Shown: positions 44,785 to 54,520, numbered from the stretch's first letter. The stretch is 64,000 bases of DNA from Pseudogemmobacter bohemicus (GCF_003290025.1 NZ_QNHG01000003.1:584460-648459), one strand, 5' to 3'. Notes: a model not told the origin generated them from the sequence alone. Numbers and translations are program-made.

Positions 44785-44950
44785 GGCGGTTCCTTTCCTG
44801 GAGTGAGCCAGCGTTCCGGAACAGGATCGGCAGAAGACCGGTTCGGAACGCGATGAGGCAAATCTGGGAGGAAGCGCCATGCCAGGCAAAAACGCCCGGT
44901 TGATATCAGATAGCAGGCGTTATTTCAGGGGGTTAGCGGGCAAAGAAAAA

Positions 44951-44968
44951 GGGGGCGCTCGCGCCCCC
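44951..44968 (-). terminator. terminator downstream of gabD
   Basis: GGGGGCGC-TC-GCGCCCCC at 44951-44968 gives an eight-pair stem; on the minus strand it is followed by TTTTTCTTTG. It lies about 135 bases past the gabD stop. Confidence 0.7.
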
Positions 44969-44992
44969 TCTGAGCCTTGCGGCTCATTCACC

Positions 44993-45054
44993 CCCTGAGG
45001 ATATTTAGAGACAGATGAAATCCGCTTTCTCCTGTCCTTAAATATCCCCGGGGG
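44993..45054. repeat. inverted-repeat element with GGATATTT/AAATATCC arms
   Basis: The arms CCTGAGGATATTT and AAATATCCCCGG flank about 33 bases containing ACAGATGAAATCC. A related element lies on the other side of gabD (46720-46778) with arms GGGGAGTATTT and AAATACTCCC. The shared layout suggests a dispersed intergenic repeat family. Confidence 0.55.
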
Positions 45055-45103
45055 GAGGCCCGCTTGCGGGCCCGGGGGGCAGGCGGCCCCCCGTCTGCCC
45101 CCA

Positions 45104-46582
45104 TCACAGGCTCAGGCAGATATATTTCATTTCCAGATAGTCTTCGGTGCCGTGATGGCTGCCTTCGCGGCCCAGCCCCGATTGTTTGACACCGCCAAAC
45201 GGTGCCTCGGCGGTCGAGATCAGCCCGGTATTGACACCAACAATGCCATATTCCAGCGCCTCCTGGACCCGGGTGATCCGTCCGATATCGCGCGAGTAGA
45301 AGTAAGAGGCGAGGCCGAAAATGGTATCATTCGCCATCGCAACGACCTCTTCCTCGGTTTCAAACCGGAAGAGCGGCGCCAGCGGGCCAAAGGTCTCCTC
45401 GGTGGTCACCAGCATATCCGGCTTCACATTGGTGAGAATCGTCGGCTGGAAGAAGGATCCACCCAGCGGATGCCGCTTGCCGCCAAGCGCCACCACGGCG
45501 CCTTTGGAGGTGGCATCTGCGATATGCTCCTCGACCTTTTCCACCGCAGCCACATTGACCAGCGGCCCGAACTGCACCGGCTCGGAGAGCCCGTCGCCCA
45601 CTTTGGTCTTCGCGACGGCCTGGGCGAGTTTCTCGGCAAAGCTGTCATAGACGCCGGCCTGGACATAGATCCGGTTCGCACAAACGCAGGTCTGGCCGTT
45701 ATTGCGGAACTTCGACAGCATCGCGCCTTCGACCGCCTTGTCGAGATCGGCATCATCGAACACGATGAAGGGCGCATTGCCGCCCAGCTCCATCGAGCAT
45801 TTCATCACCTGATCTGCCGCCTGGCGCAGCAGGATCCGCCCCACTTCGGTCGAGCCGGTGAAGGTCAGCTTGCGCACGATGGGGTTCTCGCAGAACTCCT
45901 TGCCGATATCCGAGGAGCGCTTCGAGGTGATGACCGAGAAGACGTCGCCCGGGATGCCGGCACGTTCGGCCAGAACCGCAATGGCCAGCGCGGAAAGCGG
46001 CGTCTCGGCGGCTGGACGGGCGACGAAGGCGCAGCCTACGGCCAGCGCAGGTCCACATTTGCGGGTGATCATCGCGTTCGGGAAGTTCCAGGGCGTGATC
46101 GAGGCGACAACGCCGATCGGTTGCTTGATCACCGTGATGCGCTTATCGGGCTGGTGGCCGGGAATGGTCTCGCCGTAAACCCGCTTCGCCTCCTCGGCAA
46201 ACCATTCGATGAAGGAAGCGCCGTAAGCGATTTCGCCCTTGGCCTCGGCCAGGGGTTTGCCCATTTCGGCGGTGAGGATGGTGCCCAGGTCGTCCTGGTT
46301 CGCCATCATCAGATCGAACCATTTCCTGAGGATCTGGCTGCGCTCTTTTCCGGTGCGCGCGGCCCAGGCCTTCTGACCCTTTTCGGCTGCTGCAATGGCG
46401 CGGGCGGTCTCGGCGCGGCCCAGATTGGGGACGCGGGCAATAACATCGCCGCGCGCCGGATTGATCACCTCGAAACTCGAGCCATCATCGGCGTCGATCC
46501 AGGCACCGGCGACCCAGGCCTTTTCGACCAGAAGCGAGGGGTCTTTCAGAAGCGAGCGCAGATTGGTGACGGAATCAAGCAT
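45104..46582 (-). CDS. gabD: NAD(P)-dependent succinate-semialdehyde dehydrogenase
   Basis: The 492-residue aldehyde dehydrogenase has [11 protein letters not shown] in the cofactor region, [16 protein letters not shown] with the general-base Glu, and [13 protein letters not shown] with the catalytic Cys. The C-terminal EEYFGPL-type block ([11 protein letters not shown]) is also present. This set and the length match GabD, which oxidises succinate semialdehyde to succinate in GABA catabolism. No gabT or permease is adjacent, so other semialdehydes are possible substrates. The gene stands alone between two inverted-repeat elements. Confidence 0.83.
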   Translation of the reverse strand: MLDSVTNLRSLLKDPSLLVEKAWVAGAWIDADDGSSFEVINPARGDVIARVPNLGRAETARAIAAAEKGQKAWAARTGKERSQILRKWFDLMMANQDDLGTILTAEMGKPLAEAKGEIAYGASFIEWFAEEAKRVYGETIPGHQPDKRITVIKQPIGVVASITPWNFPNAMITRKCGPALAVGCAFVARPAAETPLSALAIAVLAERAGIPGDVFSVITSKRSSDIGKEFCENPIVRKLTFTGSTEVGRILLRQAADQVMKCSMELGGNAPFIVFDDADLDKAVEGAMLSKFRNNGQTCVCANRIYVQAGVYDSFAEKLAQAVAKTKVGDGLSEPVQFGPLVNVAAVEKVEEHIADATSKGAVVALGGKRHPLGGSFFQPTILTNVKPDMLVTTEETFGPLAPLFRFETEEEVVAMANDTIFGLASYFYSRDIGRITRVQEALEYGIVGVNTGLISTAEAPFGGVKQSGLGREGSHHGTEDYLEMKYICLSL

Positions 46583-46719
46583 GGGAACCTCCGCAGATGG
46601 GTTTTCCCTGAGGTGGCATCCGTAAGGCCACTTGTCCAGTTATATGCTTGTGACCAGTCCAGTTGCCGCATGAATCGAGACAGGGCTGGCGGCATCTTCC
46701 CAGGCTGCCGGGCCGCTCC

Positions 46720-46778
46720 GCGGGGAGTATTTCAGTCAGGGGAAATGCCGTCTTCCTCTTGACCCAAATACTCCCGCC
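46720..46778. repeat. inverted-repeat element with GGGGAGTATTT/AAATACTCCC arms
   Basis: The arms at 46720-46732 and 46766-46778 are near-perfect complements, separated by about 33 bases containing GGAAATGCCG. It lies between gabD and the coiled-coil gene and mirrors the element at 44993-45054. Confidence 0.55.
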
Positions 46779-46811
46779 GGAGGCATCCGGCACGGGCCAG
46801 AGGCGGTGGGA

Positions 46812-47141
46812 TCAGCTGTTCGCATGCATCCGTTCGATATAGGCGCGCATTTCTTCGGCCTCCTGGCGGGCCTCGCGCAGGCCTTCCATCGCGGCGCGCA
46901 ACTCCGCTTCGGTCTGGCTGATCTGGTTGCCCAGCTCGGCCTCACGGCTTTCGAGCCAGACGATGGCCTGATCGCGCATTTCTTCGGTTTCATGCAGCGA
47001 CTGCGCCAGCCGTTCGAGCTCGCTCAGATCATCGCCGGCATTGCGCGAGAAACGGTGCAGCAGCCAGTGGCAGAACCAGCCAAGCCCGAAGGCGAGCAGC
47101 AGGATGACCGATGTGGCGATTATGAATTCTGTCCGGTTCAT
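46812..47141 (-). CDS. membrane-anchored coiled-coil protein
   Basis: The 109-residue protein has one N-terminal transmembrane helix (residues 7-29). The remainder is nearly all Glu/Ala/Leu/Arg-rich helix with heptad-like spacing, as in LSELERLAQSLHETEE and LREARQEAEEMRAYIE. This predicts a coiled coil. It follows the OmpA-family gene by 87 bases and may be co-transcribed with it. Function unknown; a scaffold role at the membrane is possible. Confidence 0.7.
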   Translation of the reverse strand: MNRTEFIIATSVILLLAFGLGWFCHWLLHRFSRNAGDDLSELERLAQSLHETEEMRDQAIVWLESREAELGNQISQTEAELRAAMEGLREARQEAEEMRAYIERMHANS

Positions 47142-47228
47142 TCAGATCTTCTTTCCTCGTCCTGCCGGCGCCGCCCTTACGGCGCAAACGGCAATTGTCA
47201 TTCTTCCGGTGGCCATTCTTCCGGTTGG

Positions 47229-49436
47229 TCAGTCGGCACTGGCCGGGCGGGTTCTGGGGCGGATGGTCTGGTCTTCAGGGGCAAGCGAGGGGCCGTCATA
47301 GGGGTAGAGGATCGTGGCCGCCCCATCGGAAGGCGGCGGGGCTGCGGTTCCTGCGGCAGGGGCTGGTGTTGCCGGTGCCGTTTCGGCCGCGATGGGCTCT
47401 TCGCCCTGACCATCAGCCTCATCGGGGTCGATTGAGCCCAGAACGACGTCATCCATCTCATCGCCGGGCTCAGAGCCACTGTCCAGAGGCGCGGCGGCGG
47501 AGCCCGGCGCGGCTTCTGTCGTGGGCTCTGCGCTGGCGCTTTGCGGAGTGGCGACCGGGCTGGCCTCTGCGGCGGTCCCGGCCGGCGGCGTGGGTGTCAC
47601 CTCGCCGGTCAGCCGGAACTCGATGCGCCGGTTGGCCTCGCGGCCGGCCTCTGTCGCATTATCGGCGATGGGGGTGCTTTCACCATAACCCACCGCCGTC
47701 ATATTCGAGATATCCACGCGGCGCCCCTGCAGCGCCATCATCACCGCCTCGGCCCGGGCCTGGCTCAGCGCCGCATTGCCGCTTTCCGACCCCTGGGAAT
47801 CGGTATGGCCCGCGATCTCCATCGCAAGTGCCGGGCAGCGTTTCAGCACTTCGGCGATCTCGTTCAGCACCGGTCCGGCCTCGGAGGCGATCTCGGCCGA
47901 TCCGGGCGTGAAGGCGATTTTCGCCTTCACCATGATCGCCGCCACATCCGCCGCGCATTCCGCAGGAGTGGGCAGCGCCGCCAGCGGGTCGCGCTTTTTG
48001 TCATAGGTGACCTCGACGCGGAAATTCTGCCCCTGGCCCAGTTTCGACGACAGGATCCGGGTGATGCCGGCGCGCGCATCCTGGCTGCCGGTCACGCCGC
48101 GCAGCTCGACCGTATCGGCGCGCACGACCAGAGTGCCCTCGCTCAGCATGGACAGCGATTCGAGCCCGGCCAGCACCCGGGTCGGCCAGCCATCGGGCAG
48201 GTTCGGGTCCAGAAGCGTCGCCACATAGACATTGGCCGCACCGAAAGAGGCCCGCGCATAGGCATCGACCGCCGCTTGCTGCACCTCATCGACAAGGCGC
48301 CCGCGCAGCTCGGCCCGGCCGCCGGCCTGGAGGCGGGCGGTGAATTCCTCGGGGCCGCGGATCAGGGTCTCGGTCGCGGGCGGCACCGGTTGCAGCGAAA
48401 ACACATCCGGCAGAGCGGCGCGCAGATCGCCAAGCGCATTGTCGAATCCGGCCTGGGTGACGCCTTCGCCGGCCTCAAAGGTGATATCGGCATCCGAGAA
48501 GGTCACGCTGCCCTGGCCCATGGCGCCAAGGGTGCGGATCGCCAGCGCCGCCGCTTCGGACCAGCGCGGGGTGGGTGTGCCAAGGCCCACGGTGCAGATC
48601 GCCGGCCCCTCCATTCCGGCGGCGCCGGCGGCGGCGAGGATCAGACTGCGGGCGCGTTCGGTATCGGCCGAGCAGGCATCGAACCGCGCGCCGCTGCCAT
48701 CGATCACAAAGCGCAGGGTGAAGGGGGTGATCACCGGGCGCGGCGCCGAAATCGCGGCATCCAGCCGGACCGAGGCCGGCTTGCGCTTGCTCAGTTCGGC
48801 CTCGAAACGCCGCTTCTCGGCCGGGCTGTCGGCAATGGCGGTCACCCGCACCTCACCCGCCGAGACCGAGATTTTCGAGCGTTTCAGCAAGGACAGCGCA
48901 TCCAGCCCAAAGCGCAGCGAGGCATCCCAGCTCTCGGGCGCCGGCCAGTTGGCGGTTTGCAGCATATTGGCGGGCGGGCTGTCTTCGGCGGTAAAGCCAT
49001 TGGCCGCCGCCACAAGGCCATCGGCATCCAGCGCGCCCTCTTCGATAATCGCGGGGATCAGGCCGATCAGCTGAATCCCGTCATCGTTTCTCAGCATCTC
49101 GACCGAGAAGCGCGGCGCCTCGATGGCGGTGGTCGGCGCGACCTCAAGCCCGTCGCGGATCCGCGAGGCATCGACGAGGCTCCCCACCAGGTTCAGCGCC
49201 CGGAACCGCGCTGCCTCATTGGGTGCGGTGCCGGTCAGCGCGACCTGCATCCCGTCGGTCGCGACGCTGACCCAGTCCATCCGCGATTCAGTCAGACCCT
49301 CTCCCAGCACGGTCTCAGTGCGGTTCTCGATCACCAGCACCGTGCAAAAGGCGATGCCGATCATCAAAAGCCCGGCAAGTGCGAAGGCAAGGGCACCGAG
49401 GACGGCGCGGGGCAGGGTGAGCAGGCGTTTCGGCAA
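47229..49436 (-). CDS. large OmpA-family envelope protein with BON-like repeats
   Basis: The 735-residue protein has an N-terminal transmembrane anchor (residues 13-36). Several domains of about 80 residues resemble BON or stator-type repeats, such as VATDGMQVALTGTAPNEA. An OmpA peptidoglycan-binding domain near residues 500-620 contains MEIAGHTDSQGSES and SQARAEAVMMAL, with TAVGYGES and ANRRIEF. A ~110-residue acidic Ala/Pro/Glu-rich tail follows. It likely spans from the inner membrane to the cell wall. The tail is unusual for an OmpA-terminal protein. Confidence 0.8.
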   Translation of the reverse strand: MPKRLLTLPRAVLGALAFALAGLLMIGIAFCTVLVIENRTETVLGEGLTESRMDWVSVATDGMQVALTGTAPNEAARFRALNLVGSLVDASRIRDGLEVAPTTAIEAPRFSVEMLRNDDGIQLIGLIPAIIEEGALDADGLVAAANGFTAEDSPPANMLQTANWPAPESWDASLRFGLDALSLLKRSKISVSAGEVRVTAIADSPAEKRRFEAELSKRKPASVRLDAAISAPRPVITPFTLRFVIDGSGARFDACSADTERARSLILAAAGAAGMEGPAICTVGLGTPTPRWSEAAALAIRTLGAMGQGSVTFSDADITFEAGEGVTQAGFDNALGDLRAALPDVFSLQPVPPATETLIRGPEEFTARLQAGGRAELRGRLVDEVQQAAVDAYARASFGAANVYVATLLDPNLPDGWPTRVLAGLESLSMLSEGTLVVRADTVELRGVTGSQDARAGITRILSSKLGQGQNFRVEVTYDKKRDPLAALPTPAECAADVAAIMVKAKIAFTPGSAEIASEAGPVLNEIAEVLKRCPALAMEIAGHTDSQGSESGNAALSQARAEAVMMALQGRRVDISNMTAVGYGESTPIADNATEAGREANRRIEFRLTGEVTPTPPAGTAAEASPVATPQSASAEPTTEAAPGSAAAPLDSGSEPGDEMDDVVLGSIDPDEADGQGEEPIAAETAPATPAPAAGTAAPPPSDGAATILYPYDGPSLAPEDQTIRPRTRPASAD

Positions 49437-49535
49437 AGGAGGACCCGGGAATTGCGGAACGGTGCGATTCCGCAGCCGGGAAACCGGGGCTTCGGGATCG
49501 TTCCTCTACCTAGGCCCTCAGGCGGCAGGGATCAA

Positions 49536-50594
49536 TCAGAGGAAGGCGGCTGCGGCAAGAAACAGCACAGGGATCAGCCCGGCATCGCGGTTCGCCAGAA
49601 AGAGCCGCAGGCAGGTGGCGGGATCATCGGCATCCAGGTGCCGCAGCTGCCAGAAGAGATGCAGCCCAAAGGCCCAGATGCCGCAAAGCGCCATGAGAAG
49701 CGGCCAGAGCCCGCGGCTGCCGGGGATGGCAAGGATCACGGCACCGGCGAACAGAAGCACCGAAATCGCAAGGAAACCGGCCAGCCACTGACCGGTGCGG
49801 CCGGCAAACAGCCGCGCGGTGGATTTCACCCCGATCAGCGCGTCGTCTTCCTTGTCCTGATGGGCATAGATGGTGTCGTAGAACAGGGTCCAGGCGATGC
49901 CCGACAGCCATAAAAGCACCGCTGCGACCGGCACGGTGCCGGAATGCGCGGCCCAGAGAAGCAGCGCCCCCCAGTTGAAGGCAAGGCCCAGAAACACCTG
50001 CGGCCACCAGGTGAAGCGTTTCGCAAATGGGTAGATCACCACCAGCGCCAGCGAGGCGATGCCCAGCGTGATCGCCAGCCGGTTATAGGTCAAAAGGATC
50101 AGCGCCGCGATCAGCGTCTGCACCGCCATCCAGATCACCGCGCCCTTCACCGTCACCTGGCCCGACGGCAGCGGGCGCGATCTCGTCCGCGCGACCGAGG
50201 CGTCGAAATCGCGGTCGGTGATGTCATTCCAGGTGCAGCCGGCGCCGCGCATCAGGAAGGCTCCGACCCCTGACGAGGCCACCAGCCACAGATCCCACCA
50301 GCCAAAGCCCGCCCCGTCATTGGCGGCCAGCGCCAGCGCCCAGAGGCAGGGGATCCATAAAAGCCAGGTCCCGATCGGGCGGTCGGCCCGGGAAAGCCGC
50401 AGAAAGGGCCGCGCCCGGGGCGGCGCCAGCCGGTCAACCCAGTTGCCCCGCGGCGCATCGGCCACCTGGCCCGCACTGACCATGCGCGCGGTGGCCTCCA
50501 GCTGATCGGCAAGCCGTGCCGCCTCGACCGGCGAGAGGGTCTTCTCCCCCTCCGGCGCGTCGCTTCCCTCTGGCGTTCTCTCTGTGGGCGCCAT
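49536..50594 (-). CDS. ubiA: 4-hydroxybenzoate polyprenyltransferase
   Basis: The 352-residue protein carries the UbiA motifs: NDITDRDFD with RTRSRPL following, and YDTIYAHQDKEDD, both Asp-rich for Mg-prenyl diphosphate. It has eight to nine membrane helices. It attaches the polyprenyl chain to 4-hydroxybenzoate in ubiquinone synthesis. The N-terminal ~60 residues are an extra soluble extension; starts at 50594 or 50483 are both possible. The wider open frame to 51314 shadows rsmE. The start lies 12 bases from the divergent rsmE start. Confidence 0.9.
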   Translation of the reverse strand: MAPTERTPEGSDAPEGEKTLSPVEAARLADQLEATARMVSAGQVADAPRGNWVDRLAPPRARPFLRLSRADRPIGTWLLWIPCLWALALAANDGAGFGWWDLWLVASSGVGAFLMRGAGCTWNDITDRDFDASVARTRSRPLPSGQVTVKGAVIWMAVQTLIAALILLTYNRLAITLGIASLALVVIYPFAKRFTWWPQVFLGLAFNWGALLLWAAHSGTVPVAAVLLWLSGIAWTLFYDTIYAHQDKEDDALIGVKSTARLFAGRTGQWLAGFLAISVLLFAGAVILAIPGSRGLWPLLMALCGIWAFGLHLFWQLRHLDADDPATCLRLFLANRDAGLIPVLFLAAAAFL

Positions 50595-50606
50595 AGTTTC
50601 GCCTCC

Positions 50607-51332
50607 ATGGCAGGGCCGAAAGTCAGACTTCATGTAGATCAGCCCCTGGGCGGGGGGCAAGCCGTCGCCGTGACCGAGGGCGCCGCGAATTACCTTTTTG
50701 CCGTGATGCGGCTGGGGCCGGGCGCCGAAGTGCACCTCTTCAACGGTCGGGACGGCGAATGGCTGGCCCGGGTGGCCGAGGCGGGTAAGCGCCGTGGTGT
50801 GCTGGTCTGCGAGACACAGACGCGCGACCAGGATTTCCCGCCTGACCTGTGGCTTTTGTTCACCCCGGTCAAAAAGGAACGCACCAGTTTCATCGTAGAA
50901 AAAGCGGTGGAGCTGGGGGTGGCGCAGCTTTTGCCGGTCTCGACCCGGCGGATGAATGCCGAACGGCTCAGGCTCGACAAGCAAGAGGCCCATGCGGTCG
51001 AAGCTGCCGAGCAATGCGGCGCGACCTCTGTGCCCGGGATCCAGGAGGTGCAGCCGCTGGACCGCCTGCTCTCCGCCTGGGATCCGGCCCGCCGGCTTTA
51101 CTGGGCCGATGAGGGGCGGGCGGGGGCGGACAGCCGCTGGCCTGGCGCGCCTGGCGAACCGGCGGCGATCCTGATCGGGCCAGAGGGCGGCTTCACGCCC
51201 GAGGAACGCGCCTGGCTCGACAGCCTCTCTTTTGTTACGCCGGTAGCGCTTGGCCCGCGCATCCTGCGGGCGGAAACCGCCGCGCTGGCGGCGGTGGCTT
51301 TGTGGCAAAAGCAATTCGGGGATTGGGCATGA
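50607..51332 (+). CDS. rsmE: 16S rRNA m3U1498 methyltransferase RsmE
   Basis: The 241-residue SPOUT methyltransferase shows the family's signatures. LFTPVKKERTSFIVEKAVELGV lies in the middle (quoted by its end EKAVELGV), then AAEQCGA, and the knot region IGPEGGFTPEE with LGPRILRAETAALAA. It methylates U1498 of 16S rRNA using SAM. It is divergent from ubiA with only 12 bases between the start codons, so the promoters must lie inside the opposite genes. Its stop overlaps the next start by four bases. Confidence 0.92.
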   Translation: MAGPKVRLHVDQPLGGGQAVAVTEGAANYLFAVMRLGPGAEVHLFNGRDGEWLARVAEAGKRRGVLVCETQTRDQDFPPDLWLLFTPVKKERTSFIVEKAVELGVAQLLPVSTRRMNAERLRLDKQEAHAVEAAEQCGATSVPGIQEVQPLDRLLSAWDPARRLYWADEGRAGADSRWPGAPGEPAAILIGPEGGFTPEERAWLDSLSFVTPVALGPRILRAETAALAAVALWQKQFGDWA

Positions 51333-51874
51333 TCCGCCCCGAGGTGGTCGCCGGTTTCCGCCGCTGGCAGGGCGTGACCGAAGGGCTGGCGCTGGTTCTT
51401 TTCGGTGGCTGGATTTTTTCCGGCGGCACGCTTGTGTGGCAATTGCCGGGCCTTGCGGTGATCGCGCTTGGCCTTGGATGGGCGGTCAATGGCTGGCGCC
51501 GGATGCGCTTTCAGGCCGATCCTTCGGCGCCCGGTCTGATTGAGGTCGATGAGGGCCGCATCCGATTCCTCCATCCGGTGATGGGGGGCGAGATCAGCCT
51601 CAATGACCTTTCCGAGCTGAAACTGGTCACCCTGCGCGGGCGCCGGCTGTGGCAGATGCGCGACCTTTCCGGCGCGCGGCTGATCGTGCCGCTCGATTCG
51701 GCAGGGGCCGGCGATCTGGTCGATGCCTTTGCCAGCCTGCCCGGGCTCAGCGCCTCGGATCTGGTCGCGGCGCTGGATGCGCGCGAGGCGCCACCGGGCA
51801 GCACTCTGCCCGCCACCGGCCATAGCGAGCACCTGGTCTGGACGCGGCCGGGCAGCGGCATCAGGCCGGTCTGA
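51329..51874 (+). CDS. two-helix membrane protein coupled to rsmE
   Basis: The 181-residue protein has two hydrophobic segments near residues 20-55. A soluble domain follows with LIEVDEGRIRFLHPVMGGEISL and a DLSELKLVTL strand, cited here as IRFLHPVMGG and DLSELKLV. It resembles small membrane PH-like proteins. ATG 51329 overlaps the rsmE stop (ATGA). The pairing of rsmE with such a gene is common in Rhodobacteraceae by my recollection; function unknown. Confidence 0.7.
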   Translation: MIRPEVVAGFRRWQGVTEGLALVLFGGWIFSGGTLVWQLPGLAVIALGLGWAVNGWRRMRFQADPSAPGLIEVDEGRIRFLHPVMGGEISLNDLSELKLVTLRGRRLWQMRDLSGARLIVPLDSAGAGDLVDAFASLPGLSASDLVAALDAREAPPGSTLPATGHSEHLVWTRPGSGIRPV

Positions 51875-51983
51875 CGCACCGCCGTCACGGGTTCTGTGCA
51901 TCCGGTGGGCTTGACAATATCCCTCGCGGCAGGACAGGTCATGTCGCCTGAGACCTGATGACAGCGAAGCCGGAGCCAGCCCC

Positions 51984-53330
51984 ATGTCGATACCCCAGTC
52001 CGGAGGCGGCCCGATCGAGAGCTTTGACCAGCTCGCGGCTTTGCTGGAAAGCGGTTGCAAGCCGAAAACCGACTGGCGCATCGGCACCGAGCACGAGAAA
52101 TTCGGCTGGCTGACCGATACCAGAGCGCCGCTGCCCTATGCCGGCCCGCGCTCGATTTCCGCGATTTTCGCAGGGCTTGAAGCCCGTTTCGGCTGGGAAG
52201 CGGTGGTCGAGGGCGAGAATGTGATTGGCCTGACCCGCAATGGCGCCAATATCAGCCTTGAGCCGGGCGGCCAGTTTGAACTCTCCGGCGCGCCGGTGCT
52301 GACCATCCAGGAGACCGCGGCCGAGCTGGATAATCACCTGGCCGAAGTGGCTGCGGTGACCGGGGGCATGGGCGTGCGCTTCATGGGAATCGGGGCGGCG
52401 CCGGAATGGACGCATGACCAGATGCCGGTGATGCCGAAAGGCCGCTACCGGCTGATGACCGATTACATGGGCCGCGTCGGCACCCATGGCACGCAGATGA
52501 TGTATCGCACCTCGACGGTGCAGGTGAACCTCGACTACGCGTCGGAATCCGACATGGTCAAAAAGCTGCGCGTGGCGCTGGCTTTGCAGCCGGTGGCGAC
52601 GGCATTGTTCGCCTCTTCGCCCTTCTTCGACGGCAAGCTGAACGGGCATAAGTCCTGGCGCTCGCGCATCTGGCGCGGGCTGGATGACAGCCGCACCGGC
52701 ATGCTGCCTTTCGTCTTTGACGAAGGCATGGGCTTCCAGGCCTATGTCGACTGGGTGCTCGATGTGCCGATGTATTTCGTCTATCGCGACGGCAAATACA
52801 TCAACGCGCTTGGCCAGTCGTTCCGCGATTTCCTTGCGGGCAAACTGCCGGCGCTGCCGGGAGAAAAGCCGACACTCTCCGACTGGGCCGACCATCTGAC
52901 CACCGTGTTCCCCGAGGCGCGGGTCAAGAAATATATCGAGATGCGCGGCGCCGATTGCGGTGACCGGGCGCATCTGATCGCGCTGCCGGCCTTCTGGACC
53001 GGCCTGACCTATGACGAGACCGCGCTTGATGCCGCCTGGGAGCTGGTCAGGAATATCGACGCAGAGACGCGCGAGGGGCTGAGGGTCCAGGCCTCGGTCG
53101 CGGCGCTGCAGGGCGAGGCGAATGGGGTGAAGCTTGCCGATCTGGCGCGTGCGGCGCTGTCGCTGTCGCAGGCCGGTCTGGCGTCGCGCGGATATGGCGA
53201 AGAGGCCTACCTCGCGCCGCTGGTCACCAGCCTGAAAGCGGGCCGGGTGCAGGCCGACCGCTGGCTGGAGCTTTATCATGGCGACTGGGCCGGCAGCCTC
53301 GCGCCGGTCTATGAGGCGGCAAGCTACTGA
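51984..53330 (+). CDS. gshA: glutamate-cysteine ligase (plant/alphaproteobacterial type)
   Basis: The 448-residue protein belongs to the GCS2-like plant-type ligases. GTEHEKFGW opens the active site, ISLEPGGQFELSGAP and the TDYMGRVGTHGTQMMYRT region bind substrates, and MRGADCGDR is near the C-terminal third. It makes gamma-glutamylcysteine, the first step of glutathione synthesis. Its last seven bases overlap the end of the convergent NYN-domain gene. Confidence 0.92.
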   Translation: MSIPQSGGGPIESFDQLAALLESGCKPKTDWRIGTEHEKFGWLTDTRAPLPYAGPRSISAIFAGLEARFGWEAVVEGENVIGLTRNGANISLEPGGQFELSGAPVLTIQETAAELDNHLAEVAAVTGGMGVRFMGIGAAPEWTHDQMPVMPKGRYRLMTDYMGRVGTHGTQMMYRTSTVQVNLDYASESDMVKKLRVALALQPVATALFASSPFFDGKLNGHKSWRSRIWRGLDDSRTGMLPFVFDEGMGFQAYVDWVLDVPMYFVYRDGKYINALGQSFRDFLAGKLPALPGEKPTLSDWADHLTTVFPEARVKKYIEMRGADCGDRAHLIALPAFWTGLTYDETALDAAWELVRNIDAETREGLRVQASVAALQGEANGVKLADLARAALSLSQAGLASRGYGEEAYLAPLVTSLKAGRVQADRWLELYHGDWAGSLAPVYEAASY

Positions 53331-53863
53331 GCCGCCCGCCGGCCCGGTTTTCTGGCCGGGTTTGCAGCGGCGGGCAGGTCAAGCCAGAGCCCGTCCTGTC
53401 GGCAGCCGCCCCGGACCAGCCGGCCCGGGCCTGCCATCAGCGGGAAATCGGCGATACGGTCGCGAAAGCGGTCATTGCTGACGATCACCGCATTGCTTTT
53501 GCTGGCAAAGCGCAGCAGGAACGGGTCGGCCTGTTCGCCCTTGGGCACGACAAGAACCCGGCTGCCGGTCAGACCAAGCTGCTTGCGGAACTCATCGGCG
53601 TTCATATAGCGATCCGCCAGCAGGTAACCTGCATTGGCATCAAACACCACGCCGCTTTCATAGCCCAGCCGGTCCAGCAGCCGCAGCACCCCGATCACGG
53701 TGTCGATCTGCGGCTTGCCATCCTTCCAATGCATCACATTGGAGCCATCCAGCACCGCAAGCGGCCTTTGCCGCTGCCTTAGCCGCCTGACCCCGGCAAT
53801 GGCCAGCAAGAGCCAGGACAGCAGCACCAGGACGGCAATCGCCGCAAGGGCAAGCTCAGCCAT
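53324..53863 (-). CDS. membrane-anchored NYN/Zc3h12a-type ribonuclease domain protein
   Basis: The 179-residue protein has one N-terminal helix (residues 3-25) followed by a PIN-like NYN fold. AVLDGSNVMHW provides the first acidic residue, VVFDANAGYLLADRY the second region, and VIVSNDRFRDR the third Asp. This acidic set is that of the MCPIP1-type RNases. It is likely a cytoplasm-facing RNase tethered to the inner membrane. It follows plsY by six bases, so co-transcription is likely. Confidence 0.7.
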   Translation of the reverse strand: MAELALAAIAVLVLLSWLLLAIAGVRRLRQRQRPLAVLDGSNVMHWKDGKPQIDTVIGVLRLLDRLGYESGVVFDANAGYLLADRYMNADEFRKQLGLTGSRVLVVPKGEQADPFLLRFASKSNAVIVSNDRFRDRIADFPLMAGPGRLVRGGCRQDGLWLDLPAAANPARKPGRRAAQ

Positions 53864-53869
53864 TGCGGA

Positions 53870-54520
53870 TCAGGCCTTCTTTTCCCCGATCTTCGGCTCT
53901 GTCCCTGCCTTGATCCGCGCCAGATTGGCGCTGTGGCGGATATAGATCAGCACCGTCAGGGTCACGACAAGGATCAGCATCCGCCCGGCACCCGGCGCGG
54001 CCATCCAGCCCGGCACATCCTGCACGCCGGTCAGCAACACCCAAACAGGTGTCAGCGCCGCCGCGATCAGCGCCGCCGCCGAGGACATCCGGGTCACGAA
54101 CGCGCCGACAAGCCAGCTCAGGCAGGCCGCAACCCCGACAGGCCAGGCCAGAGCCAGCAGGATGCCAAGAAAGGTCGCGACGCCTTTGCCCCCCCTGAAC
54201 CCGCTCCAGACCGGGAAGAGATGGCCCAGAAAGGCCGCCAGCGCCGCGATCTGGGCAGCGTCTTCCGCCCCGGCCCACCACCGCGCCAGCAAGACCGCCA
54301 CCGCACCCTTGCCACCATCCAGCAACAGGGTCGCAATCGCCGCGCCCTTATTGCCCGTCCTCAGCACATTGGTCGCACCAATATTCCCCGAGCCGATCCG
54401 GCGCAGGTCACCCAGACCCATCGCCCTGGTGATCAGGACGCCAAAAGGCACCGATCCCAGCAAATAGGCCAGCACGGCCACCAGGATCAGCGTCTCGCGC
54501 GCGGTTACGAAATCCGGCAT
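53870..54520 (-). CDS. plsY: glycerol-3-phosphate acyltransferase PlsY
   Basis: The 216-residue membrane protein has about five helices and the three PlsY loops: GSVPFGVLI with GSGNIGATNVLRT, LDGGKGAVAV, and GHLFPVWSGFRGGKGVAT. It acylates glycerol-3-phosphate from acyl-phosphate in phospholipid synthesis. It lies 21 bases after the pyrX stop. Confidence 0.92.
   Translation of the reverse strand: MPDFVTARETLILVAVLAYLLGSVPFGVLITRAMGLGDLRRIGSGNIGATNVLRTGNKGAAIATLLLDGGKGAVAVLLARWWAGAEDAAQIAALAAFLGHLFPVWSGFRGGKGVATFLGILLALAWPVGVAACLSWLVGAFVTRMSSAAALIAAALTPVWVLLTGVQDVPGWMAAPGAGRMLILVVTLTVLIYIRHSANLARIKAGTEPKIGEKKA

Noticed and set aside
47541-49913. 790-codon plus-strand open frame
   Set aside because: It is the antisense shadow of the OmpA-family gene and part of ubiA; the His/Arg/Gly-rich composition is typical of reverse frames in GC-rich DNA.
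50595-51314. Upstream extension of the ubiA frame
   Set aside because: Shadow of rsmE on the other strand.
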